From NCBI RefSeq assembly GCF_000615445.1, contig NZ_BALY01000001.1, forward strand, positions 1 through 64,000: a stretch of 64,000 nucleotides of DNA. The letters are read 5' to 3'. The notes beneath the pieces were generated by a model. It was not told the origin of the DNA and did no database searches. It saw nothing but the letters and a program-made list of their open reading frames with translations. Of this stretch, positions 1-8,669 are shown piece after piece (position 1 is the stretch's first letter; each line of letters starts with the position of its first letter). The position numbers and the translations under genes were made by a program. Source of the DNA: Lactobacillus hamsteri DSM 5661 = JCM 6256. GTDB lineage: Bacteria > Bacillota > Bacilli > Lactobacillales > Lactobacillaceae.

Positions 1-35
1 GTCTTTTTTGTATGGTATTATAATTAAAAAATCAA

Positions 36-104
36 AGAAAACGGTTTTATATGTAAGCGTTTTTTGATACAATAGATAAGGATTCATTTTTGATCTAGAG
101 GAGG
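36..104 (+). promoter_or_regulatory. man operon promoter with cre-like boxes and strong RBS
   Basis: An extended -10 (TGATACAAT, 65-73) is preceded by a cre-like box TGTAAGCGTTTTTT at 52-65 that matches the CcpA consensus at 13 of 14 positions. A weaker dyad, AGAAAACGGTTTTA, lies at 36-49. The RBS AGAGGAGG (97-104) sits 7 bases before the ATG. The cre overlaps the promoter spacer, so carbon catabolite control by CcpA is likely; this is inference. I see no sigma-54 type -24/-12 element. Confidence 0.6.
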
Positions 105-111
105 AAATAAC

Positions 112-1125
112 ATGGTAGGAATTGTTTTAGCCAGCCATGGTGGTTTTGCCGATGGTATTGCTCAATCAGCTCAAATGCTATTTGGCGAACAAACAAATTT
201 TGCTCATGTCATTTTGAAGCCTAATGAAGGCCCAGATGATATTCGTGGCAAAATGGAAAAAGCAATTGCTTCATTTGATAGCCAAGATGAAGTGTTGTTT
301 TTAGTTGACTTATGGGGAGGCACGCCTTTCAATCAAGCAAACGGTCTTTGTGAAAAGCATGCTGACAAATGGGCAATCGTTGCTGGTATGAATTTACCAA
401 TGGTTGTACAAGCATTAACTGAAAGAATGATGAATGCTAATGCAACTGCTCATCAAATTGCAACTGCTGTAGTTGAACCTGCAAAGGATGGTATTAAGAC
501 TAAGCCTTCAGATTTGATGCCTAAGACTGAAAAGGCAGCTCCAGCAGAAGCTAAGGGTAATAATTCTGGTTCTAAGAAGACTATTCCAGAAGGTACTGTT
601 CTTGGTGATGGTCATATCAAATATGTTTTAGCTAGAATTGACTCACGTTTACTTCACGGACAAGTTGCTACTGGTTGGATTCCGGCAACTCACCCAGATC
701 GTGTAATTGTTGTTTCAGATAGTGTAGCAAAAGACGAATTGCGTAAGAGTATGATTCGTGAAGCTGCACCAGCTGGTGTTAAGGCACATACTGTTCCATT
801 GAAGAAGATGGAAGAAATTGCTAAAGATCCACGCTTTGGTGAAACTCATGCACTTCTTTTGTTTGAAAACCCAGAAGATGTTTTACGTGCTATTAAAGAT
901 GGTATCGATCTTAAGGAAATCAATGTTGGTTCAATGTCATACAAGGAAGGCGATGTTAACGCCAACAATGTATTATCTATGAATCAAGAAGACGTTGATA
1001 CTTTCCACGAACTTGAAAAGTTAGGTGTGAAGTTTGACGTACGTAAGGTTCCTGCAGATAATCCAGGTAATATGGATGCTATCTTGAATAAAGCACAAAA
1101 TTTACTTGATGAACAAAAGAAATAA
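112..1125 (+). CDS. manL: Mannose/glucose PTS EIIAB (ManL)
   Basis: This is the cytoplasmic phosphotransfer component of the mannose-family PTS, which passes phosphate from HPr to incoming hexose (glucose, mannose, glucosamine). The EIIA domain (about 1-135) has the phospho-histidine at H9 in LASHGG. A flexible Ala/Lys/Ser linker (about 140-165) leads to the EIIB domain (about 170-337), whose phospho-histidine is H182 in DSRLLHGQ. The 337-residue length fits fused ManL/ManX proteins. It is the first gene of a four-gene operon and reads into EIIC 18 bases downstream. Expression is probably CcpA-controlled through the upstream cre. Confidence 0.95.
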   Translation: MVGIVLASHGGFADGIAQSAQMLFGEQTNFAHVILKPNEGPDDIRGKMEKAIASFDSQDEVLFLVDLWGGTPFNQANGLCEKHADKWAIVAGMNLPMVVQALTERMMNANATAHQIATAVVEPAKDGIKTKPSDLMPKTEKAAPAEAKGNNSGSKKTIPEGTVLGDGHIKYVLARIDSRLLHGQVATGWIPATHPDRVIVVSDSVAKDELRKSMIREAAPAGVKAHTVPLKKMEEIAKDPRFGETHALLLFENPEDVLRAIKDGIDLKEINVGSMSYKEGDVNANNVLSMNQEDVDTFHELEKLGVKFDVRKVPADNPGNMDAILNKAQNLLDEQKK

Positions 1126-1143
1126 TTAATTAGGAGTAAATAA

Positions 1144-1956
1144 ATGGACTTAAACGCTATACAAATGATTTTGGTAGTGGTTGTTGCCTTTCTTGCAGGT
1201 ATGGAAGGTATCTTGGATGAATGGCAATTCCACCAACCATTAGTTGCATGTACTTTAATTGGTTTAGTAACTGGCCACTTGGACTTAGGTGTTATTTTAG
1301 GTGGTTCATTACAAATGATCGCTATGGGTTGGGCAAACATTGGTGCCGCTGTTGCACCAGATGCTGCTTTAGCTTCTGTAGCTTCAGCAATTATTTTGGT
1401 AGAAAGTGGTCAAGGTACTAAGGGTATCGGTATGGCCACTGGTATTGCTATCCCATTAGCTGTTGCTGGTTTGTTCTTAACTATGATCGTACGTACTATT
1501 TCTACTGCTATCGTTCACATTATGGATGCACAAGCTAAGAAGGGTAATTGGCGCATGATCAACGTATGGCAATGGATTGCTGTATGTTTGCAAGGTTTAA
1601 GAATTGCTATCCCAGCTGCATTGCTTCTTGCCATTCCTGCACACTACGTACAATCATGGCTTGCAATGATGCCAACTTGGCTTAGTGAAGGTATGACTAT
1701 TGGTGGTGCTATGGTTGTTGCCGTAGGTTATGCAATGGTTATTAACATGATGGCTTCTAAGGAAGTTTGGCCATTCTTCGCAATTGGTTTTGCTTTAGCT
1801 GCTGTTAAGGACTTAACTTTAATTGCCCTTGGTGCTATCGGCTTGTCACTTGCTTTGATCTACTTAGCTCTTGAAGCTAAAGGTGGTAAAGGCGGTTCTA
1901 ACTCAGGTGACGCAGGTACCGGTGATCCACTCGGCGATATTATTGATGACTATTAA
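1144..1956 (+). CDS. manM: Mannose PTS permease EIIC (ManM)
   Basis: Integral membrane EIIC subunit of the mannose-family PTS. It is 270 residues with repeated hydrophobic helices, and the N-terminal stretch MEGILDEWQFHQPLVACTL carries the usual glycine- and proline-rich family signature. EIIC and EIID together form the sugar channel; this complex is also the known receptor for pediocin-like (class IIa) bacteriocins and the entry route of some phages in related species. The RBS TAGGAGTAAATAA lies directly upstream. The C-terminal tail is Gly/Asp rich and probably cytoplasmic. Confidence 0.95.
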   Translation: MDLNAIQMILVVVVAFLAGMEGILDEWQFHQPLVACTLIGLVTGHLDLGVILGGSLQMIAMGWANIGAAVAPDAALASVASAIILVESGQGTKGIGMATGIAIPLAVAGLFLTMIVRTISTAIVHIMDAQAKKGNWRMINVWQWIAVCLQGLRIAIPAALLLAIPAHYVQSWLAMMPTWLSEGMTIGGAMVVAVGYAMVINMMASKEVWPFFAIGFALAAVKDLTLIALGAIGLSLALIYLALEAKGGKGGSNSGDAGTGDPLGDIIDDY

Positions 1957-1984
1957 AATTGGCGCTTAGAGGAGGATTTTTATA

Positions 1985-2905
1985 ATGGCTGATAAGAAAA
2001 TTAAATTAACTAAGCGTGACCGCTTTAACGTTATGTGGCATTCTCAATTCCTTCAAGGTTCATGGAACTATGAAAGAATGCAGAACGGTGGTTTTGCTTA
2101 TGCTATGATTCCAGCATTGAGAAAGTTATATCCAGACAAGAAGGATTTATCTGCTGCATTACAAAGACACTTAGTATTCTTTAACACTCACCCATACTTG
2201 GCATCACCTGTTCTTGGTGTTACCTTGGCTTTGGAAGAAGATAAAGCTAATGGTGCTCCAGTTGAAGATGAAGCAATTCAAGGTGTTAAGGTTGGTATGA
2301 TGGGACCTTTAGCCGGTGTTGGTGACCCTGTATTCTGGTACACTGTTCGTCCAATTATTGGTGCTTTAGGTGCATCAATGGCCTTAACTGGTAATATTCT
2401 TGGACCTATCTTGTTCTTCGTTCTTTGGAACTTAATCAGAATTGGTTTCTTATGGTACTCACAAGAATTTGGTTACAAGGCTGGTTCTGCTATTACTAAT
2501 GACATGTCAGGTGGTTTGCTTCAAAAGGTAACTCGTGGAGCTTCCATGATGGGTATGTTCGTTTTAGGTGCCTTAATTGAACGTTGGGTTAACATCAAGT
2601 TCACTCCAATCGTTTCACAAACCCCTATCCAAAAGGGTGGATACATCGAATGGGACAAGCTTCCTTCAGGTGCAAAGGGTATTCAAGAAGCACTTTTGCA
2701 ATGGAACATGGGCAATGGTAAGGCCTTAACTAATACTAAGGTAACTACTTTGCAAGATAACTTGGATCAATTAATTCCAGGTTTAGCAGGTCTTCTTTTG
2801 ACTTTCCTTTGCATGTGGTTATTAAAGAAGAAAGTTTCACCAATTTGGATCATTATTGGTATCTTCGTTGTTGGTGTTGTATTCCACGTTTGGGGAATCC
2901 TTTAA
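1985..2905 (+). CDS. manN: Mannose PTS permease EIID (ManN)
   Basis: EIID subunit of the mannose-family PTS, 306 residues, partner of the EIIC encoded upstream. The N-terminal half is amphipathic and carries the family motifs QGSWNYERMQNGGFAYAM and GMMGPLAGVGDP. Hydrophobic helices follow at about 120-160 and 180-200, with a C-terminal anchor at about 265-305. The RBS GAGGAGG lies 8 bases before the ATG. The order EIIAB-EIIC-EIID is the standard lactobacillus man operon. Confidence 0.95.
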   Translation: MADKKIKLTKRDRFNVMWHSQFLQGSWNYERMQNGGFAYAMIPALRKLYPDKKDLSAALQRHLVFFNTHPYLASPVLGVTLALEEDKANGAPVEDEAIQGVKVGMMGPLAGVGDPVFWYTVRPIIGALGASMALTGNILGPILFFVLWNLIRIGFLWYSQEFGYKAGSAITNDMSGGLLQKVTRGASMMGMFVLGALIERWVNIKFTPIVSQTPIQKGGYIEWDKLPSGAKGIQEALLQWNMGNGKALTNTKVTTLQDNLDQLIPGLAGLLLTFLCMWLLKKKVSPIWIIIGIFVVGVVFHVWGIL

Positions 2906-2913
2906 TCTGAAAA

Positions 2914-3282
2914 ATGGTTAAATCAATTAATACGAAGGTCGATCTTACTGTAAATGGTACCTGGTTTAGAGGAATGCCATCTTATGGTAAAGTTATGATC
3001 GGTGATAAAGCTTTTGAATTTTATAACGAGAGGAATGTAACAGACTTTGTGCAAATACCTTGGGAAGAAGTAACATATGTAGTTGCTGATGTACATTTCC
3101 ATGGAAAATATATTCCAAGATTTGAAATTCGAACTAGACAAAATGGTAATTTCATTTTTGTAACTAAAGATGTAAAAAGGACCTTGCGTGTAATTCGAAA
3201 TTATATTCCTGCTCAAAGAATGCGAAAATCTTTGACATTATGGCAAGGATTAAAGCAACGCTTTACTCGAAAGAGTAAATAA
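2914..3282 (+). CDS. manO: DUF956 family protein (ManO)
   Basis: A 122-residue soluble DUF956 protein, the usual last gene of Firmicute mannose-PTS operons, where it is often called ManO. Its biochemical role is not established; a regulatory or accessory function for the PTS is assumed from its constant position. The start lies 8 bases after the manN stop and has no good Shine-Dalgarno sequence of its own, so it is probably translated by coupling to manN. The operon ends at the hairpin just downstream. Confidence 0.85.
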   Translation: MVKSINTKVDLTVNGTWFRGMPSYGKVMIGDKAFEFYNERNVTDFVQIPWEEVTYVVADVHFHGKYIPRFEIRTRQNGNFIFVTKDVKRTLRVIRNYIPAQRMRKSLTLWQGLKQRFTRKSK

Positions 3283-3322
3283 AAATAGCTCCTAACTTCA
3301 ATCAGAAGTTAGGAGCTATTTT
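3282..3322. terminator. Bidirectional intrinsic terminator between manO and permease
   Basis: A perfect 18-bp stem (3282-3299 with 3305-3322) has a 5-base loop, with A-runs on one side and T-runs on the other. It can terminate manO on the plus strand and the convergent permease on the minus strand. Confidence 0.9.
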
Positions 3323-3323
3323 A

Positions 3324-4697
3324 TTATTCAGCCTTTTCTTTATCCCATATTTTAGAAATCACATATAGTATCAAAAAGATTAACATAGCTGCAATCATTG
3401 GGATGCGATAACTTGGTAAAATCAATAATAAAATTATCATTAATATAAAGAAAGTTAAAATTAGATAATCAAGATAAGGGAAACCAGGCATTTTAAAGTC
3501 ATTTAATTGATCTGTAGGAGTGTGATGGCGATATGAAATGTGTGTTAATACCATCAAGCACCAAATGATCAAAAACATACTAGTTGATGTGGATGAAATA
3601 AAATTAAAAGCTTGGTCGCCAATTACTAATGTGATTAATGGTGCTAATCCCATTAAAATAGCTGATAAAATTAAACCATTTTGGGGTAATTGTCGATGTG
3701 ACAAATGACCAAAGGTTTGATTCCATTTCCCTTTTTCATTGAAAGTAACAGAAAATAATAATCGACCAGCGCTATATAGAAAACTATTTGTTGATGATAC
3801 AGCGGCTGAAATTACAACAAAATTAATAATTGAACTTGCACTGCGAATACCGGTAGCGCCTAAGGCTTGAACAAATGGACTAGAATTTGTAGAAACTTTA
3901 GACCATGGAATTACCAATAGAATTGCTAAAATTGCTAAGACGTAAAAAAGAATAATTCTAATTGGTAATTGATTGATAGCATTTCTTAAAGTTACTTTAG
4001 GATTTTGAGCTTCAGCGGCAGTTAGTCCTATCAATTCAACACCGATAAAACTAAAGATTACCATTTGAAATCCTTGTAAAAATCCCTTGCTGCCGCGTGC
4101 AAAGAAGCCACCATGATCTTCAAGGTTAGCAAAAGCAACGGGGCCAAATGAAGTTTTTCCACCAGTAAGTAACAAATAGATAATTAAAACTACAAAAGCT
4201 AAAATTGTAACTATTTTAATTATGGCAAATGAAAATTCTAGGTTTCCAAATACTCTTGCTGAAATCAAGTTAATAATTAATAAAACTACAATTGTAACTA
4301 GGCCAGGAATCCAAGGTTTTAAACTTGGAAACCAATATTGGAAGTAAATTCCTAAGGCAGTTGTTTCAGCCATCCCTAAGGTGATCCAACTAATCCAATA
4401 AAGATATCCAGTGATAAAACCGATATTTTTTCCTAAATATTTTTCAATAAAATCAATATACGTGTGCTTGCTGAGGTCGGACATGATTAGTTCGCCTAGC
4501 GCTCTCATTAAGAGGAATAAGAAAATTCCTACAATGATGTAAATTAGAATAACACTCGGGCCCGCTCGGTGAATACTGTCGCCAACACCTAAAAATAAAC
4601 CGGTTCCGATAGTTCCACCTAAGGCAATCAACTGAATATGAGCATTGCTCAGCGTTCGTTTATAGCCTGAGTTAGTTTGCGAATCTTTTTCAGTCAT
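3324..4697 (-). CDS. Amino acid permease, APC superfamily (AAT type)
   Basis: A 457-residue transporter with about 12 membrane helices. The N-terminal signature IQLIALGGTIGTGLFLGVG is typical of the APC superfamily amino acid transporter (AAT) subfamily (ProY, CycA, LysP, AnsP), so it imports an amino acid in symport with a proton. The substrate cannot be read from the sequence. The RBS GGGGAG lies just upstream of the ATG on the minus strand. It is monocistronic, convergent with the man operon and divergent from adhE. Confidence 0.85.
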   Translation of the reverse strand: MTEKDSQTNSGYKRTLSNAHIQLIALGGTIGTGLFLGVGDSIHRAGPSVILIYIIVGIFLFLLMRALGELIMSDLSKHTYIDFIEKYLGKNIGFITGYLYWISWITLGMAETTALGIYFQYWFPSLKPWIPGLVTIVVLLIINLISARVFGNLEFSFAIIKIVTILAFVVLIIYLLLTGGKTSFGPVAFANLEDHGGFFARGSKGFLQGFQMVIFSFIGVELIGLTAAEAQNPKVTLRNAINQLPIRIILFYVLAILAILLVIPWSKVSTNSSPFVQALGATGIRSASSIINFVVISAAVSSTNSFLYSAGRLLFSVTFNEKGKWNQTFGHLSHRQLPQNGLILSAILMGLAPLITLVIGDQAFNFISSTSTSMFLIIWCLMVLTHISYRHHTPTDQLNDFKMPGFPYLDYLILTFFILMIILLLILPSYRIPMIAAMLIFLILYVISKIWDKEKAE

Positions 4698-4847
4698 TTA
4701 ATCTCCCCAATATATTTAATGTATATTAAATATTTTATCATTTGAGTTTTTCTCTTCCATAATTTTTAAGATTTTTTTAAAAAATAATTGCTAAAAAACA
4801 AAGAAATAACAAATTCAAAAGTTTGTTAATTCACAAACAATTATTAA

Positions 4848-4861
4848 AGACAGCGCTTCCA
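4848..4861 (-). promoter_or_regulatory. cre-like box upstream of adhE
   Basis: On the minus strand the sequence reads TGGAAGCGCTGTCT, 12 of 14 matches to the CcpA consensus. It lies 70-80 bases upstream of the adhE -35, a position compatible with activation or modulation. It is a candidate only. Confidence 0.35.
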
Positions 4862-4930
4862 TTACCGGAATTATGAAATTGTTGGCCTTAAAAAATGCTT
4901 GTTCACTAGTAATAATGAGGAAATTTAGCA

Positions 4931-4981
4931 TTTACATTTCAAATTAAAGTGATATAGTGGGCATTGTAAATTAGTTCACAA
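4931..4981 (+). promoter_or_regulatory. adhE promoter with Rex operator
   Basis: The -35 TTTACA (4931-4936), a 16-bp spacer and the extended -10 TGATATAGT (4950-4958) form a clear promoter. Directly behind it, TTGTAAATTAGTTCACAA (4964-4981) matches the Rex consensus (TTGTGAA, 4 bases, TTCACAA) at all but one half-site position and covers the predicted start site. A second compact dyad, TTTGTTAATTCACAAA, lies at 4822-4837. Rex senses NADH/NAD+, so adhE would be de-repressed when NADH accumulates. Confidence 0.75.
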
Positions 4982-5010
4982 GAATTAGTATATCTTAGAG
5001 GTAATTTTAA

Positions 5011-7629
5011 ATGGCTAAGGCACAACAAAAACAAGATCTCACTGAAGATGAGAAAAACAAGCAAATTTATGACATGGTTGATAATTTGGTAAAAAAATCA
5101 CATGTCGCTTTAAATAAAATGGCTGATTTCTCACAAGAACAAGTTGATAAAATTTGTGAAGCTATTGCAACTGCCGGTGAACAAAATGCTTATCCACTAG
5201 CAAAAATGGCTATTGAAGAAACCAAACGTGGTGTTCTTGAAGATAAAACTACTAAGAACATGTACGCAAGTGAAAATATTTGGAACAGTCTTCGTCATGA
5301 AAAGACTGTTGGCATTATTGATGAAGATAAAGAACAAGGCTTAGTTAAGATTGCTGAACCTAAAGGTGTTATTGCTGGTGTTACTCCAGTTACTAACCCA
5401 ACTTCAACTGTTATTTTCAAGACAATGCTTGCTTTGAAGACTAGAAATACTATTATTTTTGGTTTTCACCCACAAGCTCAAAAATGCTGTGTAGAAACTG
5501 GAAAAATTTTACAAAAAGCCGCTGTTGCTGCTGGTGCTCCAAAAGATGCAATTCAATGGATCGAAGAACCAAGTTTGCAAGCAACTACTGATTTGATGAC
5601 CAATCCAGGTGTTCAAACTATTTTGGCAACTGGTGGTCCAGGTATGGTTAAGGCCGCTTATTCATCAGGTAAGCCAGCAATTGGTGTTGGTCCTGGTAAC
5701 GGCCCATCATATATTGAAAAGACTGCTAACATTGATCGTGCTGTTTACGATATCGTTTTATCAAAGACTTTTGATAACGGTATGGTTTGTGCTTCAGAAA
5801 ACTCAGTTGTAGTTGATACTGAAATCTATGACAAAGTTAAGGAAGAATTTAAGAACTGGAATTGTTACTTTTTAAACAAAGAAGAAATTACTAAGTTCGA
5901 AAAGCACTTTATTGATCCAAGAAGAGGAACTGTAGCTGGTCCTGTAGCTGGTAAGTCAGCTTATGAAATTGCTAAGCTTTGTGGTGTTGATGTACCAAAG
6001 GACACTAAAGTTATTATTGCTGAATATCACGGTGTCGGTAAGGAATTCCCACTTTCAGCTGAAAAACTTTCACCTGTATTTACTTTGTATCGTGCTAAGA
6101 GCCATGATGATGCATTTAAGATTTGTACAGACCTTCTTAACTATGGTGGTCGTGGTCATACTGCAGGTCTTCACTCAAGCGATAAAGAATTAATTAGAAA
6201 ATTTGCTTTGAAGATGGAAGCTTGCCGTATCTTGGTTAACTCTCCAGCTGCCTTGGGTGGTATTGGCGATCTTTACAACAATATGCTTCCATCCTTGACT
6301 TTGGGTACAGGTTCATATGGTGCTAATACTTTCTCACACAATATTGGTGCAAGAGACTTGCTTAACATCAAAACTGTTGCAATGCGCCGTGACAATATGC
6401 AATGGGTAAAAGTTCCAGCAAAAACATACTTTGAACATAATGCTGCAAACTACCTACGTCATATGCCAAATGTAAATCGTTTCTTTATCGTTACTGATGA
6501 AGGGGTTTCTGACCAAGGATTCGCTGATGAAATTACTGATATTATTTCTAAGCGCCGTGGTGCTAAAGAATATGAAGTATTCAAGGCTGTAACTCTTGAT
6601 CCAAATACTGACGTAATTAAAGATGGTGTTCACCGTATGAACATCTTTAAGCCTGACGTTGTTGTTGCCATCGGTGGTGGTTCAGTAATGGATGCTGCTA
6701 AGGCAATGCGTTTATTCTACGAAAATCCAAATATGACTTTTGATGAAGCTTACCAAAAGTTTTTGGATATTAGAAAAAGAGTAGTTCGTTTCCCAAAGAT
6801 TAATGGCGTTCAATTGGTATGTATTCCAACTACTTCAGGTACAGGTTCCGAGGTTTCACCAATTTCTGTAATTAGTGATGCTAAGACTGGTATTAAGCAT
6901 ACTTTATGTGATTATGCTTTAACTCCTGATGTTTCAATTGTTGATGATCAATTTGTACAAACTTTGCCAAAACGCTTAATTGCTTGGTCAGGTTTTGAAG
7001 CTTTAGGTCATGCTATTGAAAGTTATGTTTCAACTATGGCTACTGACTTCACTCGTGGTTGGTCACTTGAAGCTATTAAGACTATTTTTGAAACTTTGAA
7101 ACCTTCATATGATGGTGATTTAGATGCACGTAAGAGAATGCATGATGCAGCTACAATTGCCGGTATGGCATACTCAAATGCATTCCTTGGTTTGGAACAC
7201 TCAATTGCCCATACTGTAGGTTCAACATTTGATATTCCAAGTGGCGTAAGTGATGCGATCGTTTTACCACAAGTAATTCGTTTTAATGCTAAACGTCCAC
7301 AAAAACTTGCTATGTGGCCTCATTACTCAGTTTACCGTGCTGAAAGAGATTATGCTGATATTGCTAGAGCTTTAGGTTTAACTGGCTCAACCGATCATGA
7401 ATTAGTTGAAAAGTTAGTTGAAAAGATTATTGAATTAGCTCATTCAGTTGATATCAAGTTAGCCTTCAAAGAATATGGTGTTGATAAGAGCAAATTTGAC
7501 AGCAAAGTTGATGAATTGGCTGTTGAAGCTTATGGTGATCAAAATACTGTAACTAACCCAGTTGCTCCATTAATTACTCAAATTACTAGTTTGATGAAGG
7601 ACTGTTACTTGGGCAAGGGTATTAAGTAA
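5011..7629 (+). CDS. adhE: Bifunctional acetaldehyde-CoA / alcohol dehydrogenase AdhE
   Basis: An 872-residue fusion enzyme that reduces acetyl-CoA to acetaldehyde and then to ethanol, regenerating two NAD+. The N-terminal aldehyde dehydrogenase domain (about 15-440) has the catalytic Cys260 in GMVCASEN. The C-terminal iron-dependent alcohol dehydrogenase domain (about 465-872) has the glycine-rich GGGSVMDAAKA, the GTGSEVSP motif, and the metal-ligand region GHAIESY and LEHSIAHTVGS. Length and domain order are normal, and AdhE forms spirosomes in other bacteria. The upstream Rex site links it to NADH level. It is transcribed alone and ends at a terminator. Confidence 0.97.
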   Translation: MAKAQQKQDLTEDEKNKQIYDMVDNLVKKSHVALNKMADFSQEQVDKICEAIATAGEQNAYPLAKMAIEETKRGVLEDKTTKNMYASENIWNSLRHEKTVGIIDEDKEQGLVKIAEPKGVIAGVTPVTNPTSTVIFKTMLALKTRNTIIFGFHPQAQKCCVETGKILQKAAVAAGAPKDAIQWIEEPSLQATTDLMTNPGVQTILATGGPGMVKAAYSSGKPAIGVGPGNGPSYIEKTANIDRAVYDIVLSKTFDNGMVCASENSVVVDTEIYDKVKEEFKNWNCYFLNKEEITKFEKHFIDPRRGTVAGPVAGKSAYEIAKLCGVDVPKDTKVIIAEYHGVGKEFPLSAEKLSPVFTLYRAKSHDDAFKICTDLLNYGGRGHTAGLHSSDKELIRKFALKMEACRILVNSPAALGGIGDLYNNMLPSLTLGTGSYGANTFSHNIGARDLLNIKTVAMRRDNMQWVKVPAKTYFEHNAANYLRHMPNVNRFFIVTDEGVSDQGFADEITDIISKRRGAKEYEVFKAVTLDPNTDVIKDGVHRMNIFKPDVVVAIGGGSVMDAAKAMRLFYENPNMTFDEAYQKFLDIRKRVVRFPKINGVQLVCIPTTSGTGSEVSPISVISDAKTGIKHTLCDYALTPDVSIVDDQFVQTLPKRLIAWSGFEALGHAIESYVSTMATDFTRGWSLEAIKTIFETLKPSYDGDLDARKRMHDAATIAGMAYSNAFLGLEHSIAHTVGSTFDIPSGVSDAIVLPQVIRFNAKRPQKLAMWPHYSVYRAERDYADIARALGLTGSTDHELVEKLVEKIIELAHSVDIKLAFKEYGVDKSKFDSKVDELAVEAYGDQNTVTNPVAPLITQITSLMKDCYLGKGIK

Positions 7630-7696
7630 TACAATATAAAATCGCGTTAATTAGTTAATCGTAATACCAACATTGTCTAACTTTTGAGATAAATAA

Positions 7697-7730
7697 AAGA
7701 ATCGTAGTTAAGTACTACGGTTCTTTTTTA
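7697..7730 (+). terminator. adhE terminator
   Basis: A 12-bp stem (7697-7708 with 7714-7725, one G-T pair) and a 5-base loop are followed by a run of T. Confidence 0.85.
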
Positions 7731-7838
7731 CTATAAGCGAAAGTTATTTTTATGAATTTAATATAAGTATTTTTCAAATAATTGAAAATGATCTTTAATA
7801 AAAGTGAAGATAAATTGATGTAGAAGGGAAGAAACAAT

Positions 7839-8564
7839 ATGTCAATTAAAGAAGATGCCCAAAGAGCACATGCAAACTTATTAGAAAAAACTGATCCTGA
7901 AGCCTTAGAAAGAATTAACCATTTTACTTTTGATGAAGTTCAAGAAGATGTTGATTTGCCAGATAGAACCAAAATGCTTTCAACATTAGCTTATTTGTTG
8001 GGATGTCAAGGAGTAGATGAATATAAAATTATGCTTCCTGTTGCACTTGACAATGGTGTAAGTCCGGTTGAAGCAAAAGAAGTTTTATATCAAGCAATAG
8101 ATTACTTAGGCTTAGGCCGAGTAATGCCATTCTTTAAGGTTACTAATGACGTACTAACTGTACGTGGAGTTAAAATGCCGCTTGAAGGCCAAGCCACTAC
8201 GACAATGGAAGATCGTCTTGAAAAAGGTGAAGAGACACAAATGCGGTTATTTGGCCCACAAATGAAAGGATTTGCTGAAAAAGGAATTATTAATAAATGG
8301 TTAGTCGATAATTGTTTTGGTGATTATTACACTAGAAAAGGTTTAGATGATAATGATCGTGAAATGATTACCTTCTGCTATTTAGCCGCTCAAGGTGGGG
8401 TGGAACCACAACTTTTGGCACATGCTAAAGCAAATATTGGTTTAGGCAATGATAAAGAATTTTTGACAAAAATTGTTTTGCAAAATGAACCATTTATTGG
8501 TTATCCTCGTAGTTTAAATGCAATTAGTGTTGTTAACCAAGCCGACAGTGAACTTAATAAGTAA
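7839..8564 (+). CDS. Carboxymuconolactone decarboxylase (CMD) family protein
   Basis: A 241-residue, all-helical protein with two CMD-like repeats (about 35-120 and 145-225; the second includes FCYLAAQGGVEPQLLAHAKA). Family members include 4-carboxymuconolactone decarboxylase and AhpD-type peroxidases. The CXXC pair of AhpD is absent here, with only isolated cysteines in LLGCQG, NCFG and FCYL, so a thiol peroxidase role is doubtful. The actual substrate is unknown. RBS AGAAGGGAAG lies upstream. It stands alone between terminators. Confidence 0.75.
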   Translation: MSIKEDAQRAHANLLEKTDPEALERINHFTFDEVQEDVDLPDRTKMLSTLAYLLGCQGVDEYKIMLPVALDNGVSPVEAKEVLYQAIDYLGLGRVMPFFKVTNDVLTVRGVKMPLEGQATTTMEDRLEKGEETQMRLFGPQMKGFAEKGIINKWLVDNCFGDYYTRKGLDDNDREMITFCYLAAQGGVEPQLLAHAKANIGLGNDKEFLTKIVLQNEPFIGYPRSLNAISVVNQADSELNK

Positions 8565-8583
8565 TTTTGATATTAAAGAAAAT

Positions 8584-8618
8584 AAAAAGAAGATTGGATT
8601 TGTCCAATCTTCTTTTTT
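8584..8618. terminator. Bidirectional terminator between CMD gene and pckA
   Basis: A perfect 15-bp stem (8584-8598 with 8603-8617), loop TTTG. The A-run and T-run ends allow termination of both convergent genes. Confidence 0.88.
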
Positions 8619-8669
8619 AGTAGTAATTAAGAAATTCTATAATATTTTACTGTCATTAATTATTTATTG

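Noticed and set aside
984-1340. Minus-strand 118-codon frame over manL/manM
   Set aside because: It overlaps two clear PTS genes on the other strand, has no RBS and no family-like sequence.
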